Source: Desulfobacter postgatei 2ac9 (lineage in GTDB: Bacteria; Desulfobacterota; Desulfobacteria; Desulfobacterales; Desulfobacteraceae). From it: a stretch of DNA of 64,000 nucleotides. The DNA is taken from contig NZ_CM001488.1 in the NCBI RefSeq assembly GCF_000233695.2, positions 3,583,601 through 3,647,600 of the forward strand, read 5' to 3'. A program made the position numbers and the translations under genes. The notes beneath the pieces were generated by a model, which was not told the origin of the DNA, did not search any database, and saw nothing but the letters and a program-made list of their open reading frames with translations. The first letter of the stretch is position 1; each line of letters begins with the position of its first letter. This document shows, piece by piece, positions 62,239 through 64,000 of the stretch.

Positions 62239-63468
62239 ATGTTAAAAACAGAATTGCTTGAAATCATTGCCAATGGTAAAAACTCCGGTGTGGAGTTCAA
62301 AAGAGACGATATCCGACCCGAACAGTTGGCTAAAGAAGTTGTGGCCTTGCTCAATTTCCAGGGGGGCAGGGTTTTCATAGGGGTTGATGACAATGGGACT
62401 ATTTCAGGCATTCAAAGGCCGAATATTGAAGAGTGGGTCATGAATGTCATTTCAGAAAAAGTCCATCCATCTATCCTGCCTTTTTATGAGGAGGTAAAAG
62501 TTGATGATAATACAAAAGTTGCGGTTCTCACTTTTCCCCAAGGTAATAGTAAGCCCTATGTCAGACGGCACAAAAAAGCAGAAGAGGTGTTCATTCGTGT
62601 GGGGTCAACTTCACGGCTTGCGACCCGTGAACAGCAAATGAGACTGTATGAAATAGGGGGGATGCTTCACACTGAGTTATTGCCGATTTCCCGTACGTCA
62701 TCCGAAAACCTGGATTTTGTTCGTCTGGAAAATTATCTGCGACAGATTTTAAATGATCCTGATATTCCCTCATCCCAGAATGATTGGGAAAACAGATTGG
62801 CAAATCTTGGCTTTCTATCCGAACCCCATGGGATGTGTACGATTGCCGGAATGGTGCTTTTTGGGAAAAAACCACGACAGATTTTGAAACAAAGCGGTTT
62901 ACGCATATTTGCTTTTGACGGTACGGATAAAGAATATAAAGCTAAGTTAGATGTGATTCTGGATGCGCCGCTTTCAGGCAGGTGGGATTTTTCACAAGGT
63001 GCAAAACAACTGATTGATGAAGGGCTGGTTGAACGTTCAGTTCAGACAATTACGCCTTTTATTTCTGAAGAGTCAAGTGAACTTAACTTGGGTTTACAAC
63101 GTGAAAAACGATGGTTTTATCCCATTGAAGCTGTTCGAGAGGTGCTGGTCAATGCATTGGTTCACAGAGACTGGACTCGTTTTGTCGATATTGAAATCGG
63201 TATTTACTCTGATCGTTTTGAAGTAATCAGTCCAGGAAGCCTTCAAAACTCCATGACGGTTGCCAAGATGCTTGCCGGGCAGCGTTATACTCGAAACACG
63301 GTCATCATGGAAGTTATGCGTGACTATGGCTATGTTGATTTCCGTGGTATGGGACTTAGAACAAAAGTTGTCCCTTTGATGCGATCCCATAATGGTTGTG
63401 ATCCAATATTTGAAGCAACTGAAGATTATCTGAAGGTCACTCTCCCGAAAAGGAGTGATAGTCAATGA
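62239..63468 (+). CDS. AlbA_2-domain ATP-binding (Schlafen-like) protein
   Basis: A 409-residue protein. Residues about 5-125 form the AlbA_2 DNA/RNA-binding domain (GVEFKRDDIRPEQLAKEVVALLNFQGGRVFIGVDDNG, then EEVFIRVGSTSRLATREQ). The C-terminal part has NALVHRDWTRFVDIEIGIYSD and FRGMGLRTK, a GHKL-ATPase-like module. Such genes are often found inside type I restriction operons between hsdS and hsdR. The stop overlaps the hsdR ATG (ATGA), confirming coupling here. The role in the restriction system is unclear; a regulatory or defence function is inferred. Confidence 0.85.
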   Translation: MLKTELLEIIANGKNSGVEFKRDDIRPEQLAKEVVALLNFQGGRVFIGVDDNGTISGIQRPNIEEWVMNVISEKVHPSILPFYEEVKVDDNTKVAVLTFPQGNSKPYVRRHKKAEEVFIRVGSTSRLATREQQMRLYEIGGMLHTELLPISRTSSENLDFVRLENYLRQILNDPDIPSSQNDWENRLANLGFLSEPHGMCTIAGMVLFGKKPRQILKQSGLRIFAFDGTDKEYKAKLDVILDAPLSGRWDFSQGAKQLIDEGLVERSVQTITPFISEESSELNLGLQREKRWFYPIEAVREVLVNALVHRDWTRFVDIEIGIYSDRFEVISPGSLQNSMTVAKMLAGQRYTRNTVIMEVMRDYGYVDFRGMGLRTKVVPLMRSHNGCDPIFEATEDYLKVTLPKRSDSQ

Positions 63469-64000
63469 CCTTCAATGAAATGAACACCATCGAAAATGCA
63501 CTGCGGGATCACTTAGTAGGCAGACCGGTATCCGAACAAACCGGAATGGTGGCCGAAGAGACCGCCGAATATATTGCAGGCAGCCAGGACTTGAAATGGA
63601 AATATGTCCATGGTGAGAACCTGATATTTGATTGATTTTTATGCGCCGCAAAACAACCATTATGTCTTGAGCCAACAGGTGCCGTTCATTGGGACAAGGG
63701 ATTGTTACTTTGATCTGGTGCTGTATGTCAACGGCCTGCCTCTGGTGGTCGGCGAGGTCAAAACCCCGGTACGCGATGCCATCAGCTGGCAGGATGGTGC
63801 GGCGGATTTCCTGGGGGGCAACAAGCACTACTGGGAAAACCAAAAAGCCTTTTTTGTTCCCAACCTCCTCTGTTTTGCCTCGGAAGGAAAAACATTTTAT
63901 TACGGGTCCATCGGTGCCTGTTTTAAAAACTGGGCACCCTGGCACAGCACCGAAGACCGTGATGAGATCCCCCAAAACCTGAGAACCGTGTTGAAAAGTG
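63465..64000 (+). pseudogene. hsdR: Type I restriction enzyme R subunit, N-terminal part, frameshifted, cut by window edge
   Basis: The first frame runs from ATG 63465 (MTFNEMNTIENALRDHLVGR) to TGA 63633-63635, ending KYVHGENLIFD. The protein clearly continues in the +1 frame from 63634: DFYAPQNNHYVLSQQVPFIG, FDLVLYVNGLPLVVGEVKTP (nuclease D...E-x-K residues), and WQDGAADFLGGNKHYWENQK, open to base 64000. One extra base near 63633 explains the break. HsdR is the ATP-driven translocase and nuclease of type I systems. Either the gene is inactivated or phase-varied, or the base is a sequence error. Confidence 0.82.

Noticed and set aside
1-64000. CRISPR arrays, tRNA or rRNA genes
   Set aside because: No regularly spaced repeats and no cloverleaf or rRNA-like sequence were recognised by eye; a tRNAscan/Infernal run would be decisive.

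Overview
The window looks like chromosome of a Gram-negative, largely anaerobic sulfate-reducer-type bacterium of the Desulfobacterota (Desulfobacteraceae-like). This is inferred from the gene mix: rubredoxin, a rhodanese-rubrerythrin fusion, cytochrome bd oxidase, a heterodisulfide-reductase-type Fe-S oxidoreductase with an in-frame UGA that reads best as selenocysteine, a phasin-like gene beside an AarF/UbiB kinase, a TAT-exported binding protein, an outer-membrane porin and lipoproteins. No rRNA, tRNA or CRISPR array was seen.

Positions 1-31,500 are mostly housekeeping. They hold the end of a DHH phosphoesterase, rubredoxin, cydAB, a membrane thioredoxin, mtnP-apt (methylthioadenosine and adenine salvage), a lipoprotein, recC-recB with no adjacent recD, yccF, a three-gene DUF2760/Hsp70/Hsp70-DUF3731 operon and an atypical SDR protein. 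Next come the putative selenoprotein (21092-22417, normally split into two ORFs at the UGA), a rhodanese-rubrerythrin, a porin, tdh-kbl (threonine catabolism), selO, a YchJ-type protein and a DsrE-like protein.

Positions 31,543-38,015 form one leftward gene cluster built around a NitT/TauT-type ABC importer. It has an exported binding protein, ATPase and permease, plus two relatives of the binding protein without signal peptides. One of these is fused behind a complete CheY-like receiver domain. A very acidic protein and a GGDEF protein with a degenerate signature follow. This is the best candidate for an undescribed signalling or transport system. It is followed by an AarF kinase, a phasin-like protein, a large acyl-CoA dehydrogenase, an MBL-fold hydrolase and an AmpG-like transporter.

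Positions 44,900-54,200 are an accessory region. It contains an AT-rich secreted protein, IS debris, two copies of a 35-bp hairpin repeat, hipBA, an ISAzo13-type element whose transposase needs a -1 frameshift, stubs of an integrase and a coiled-coil gene, an orphan HsdR-N-domain protein, an attC-like sequence, a GC-rich alcohol dehydrogenase and a relic of a molybdenum hydroxylase. Positions 54,205-60,671 return to intact genes: an ADP-ribosylglycohydrolase, a MITE-like element, and a light-response-type cluster (MerR regulator with a leader ORF and repeated TTGTACAW boxes, photolyase, and an FKBP-like domain fused to a methyltransferase). A divergent TPP-riboswitch-like element then precedes a methyltransferase and tenA. 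Positions 60,850-64,000 hold IS5 and IS630 remnants, a duplicated hsdR start, an AlbA_2/ATPase-type gene and the frameshifted start of hsdR at the window edge.
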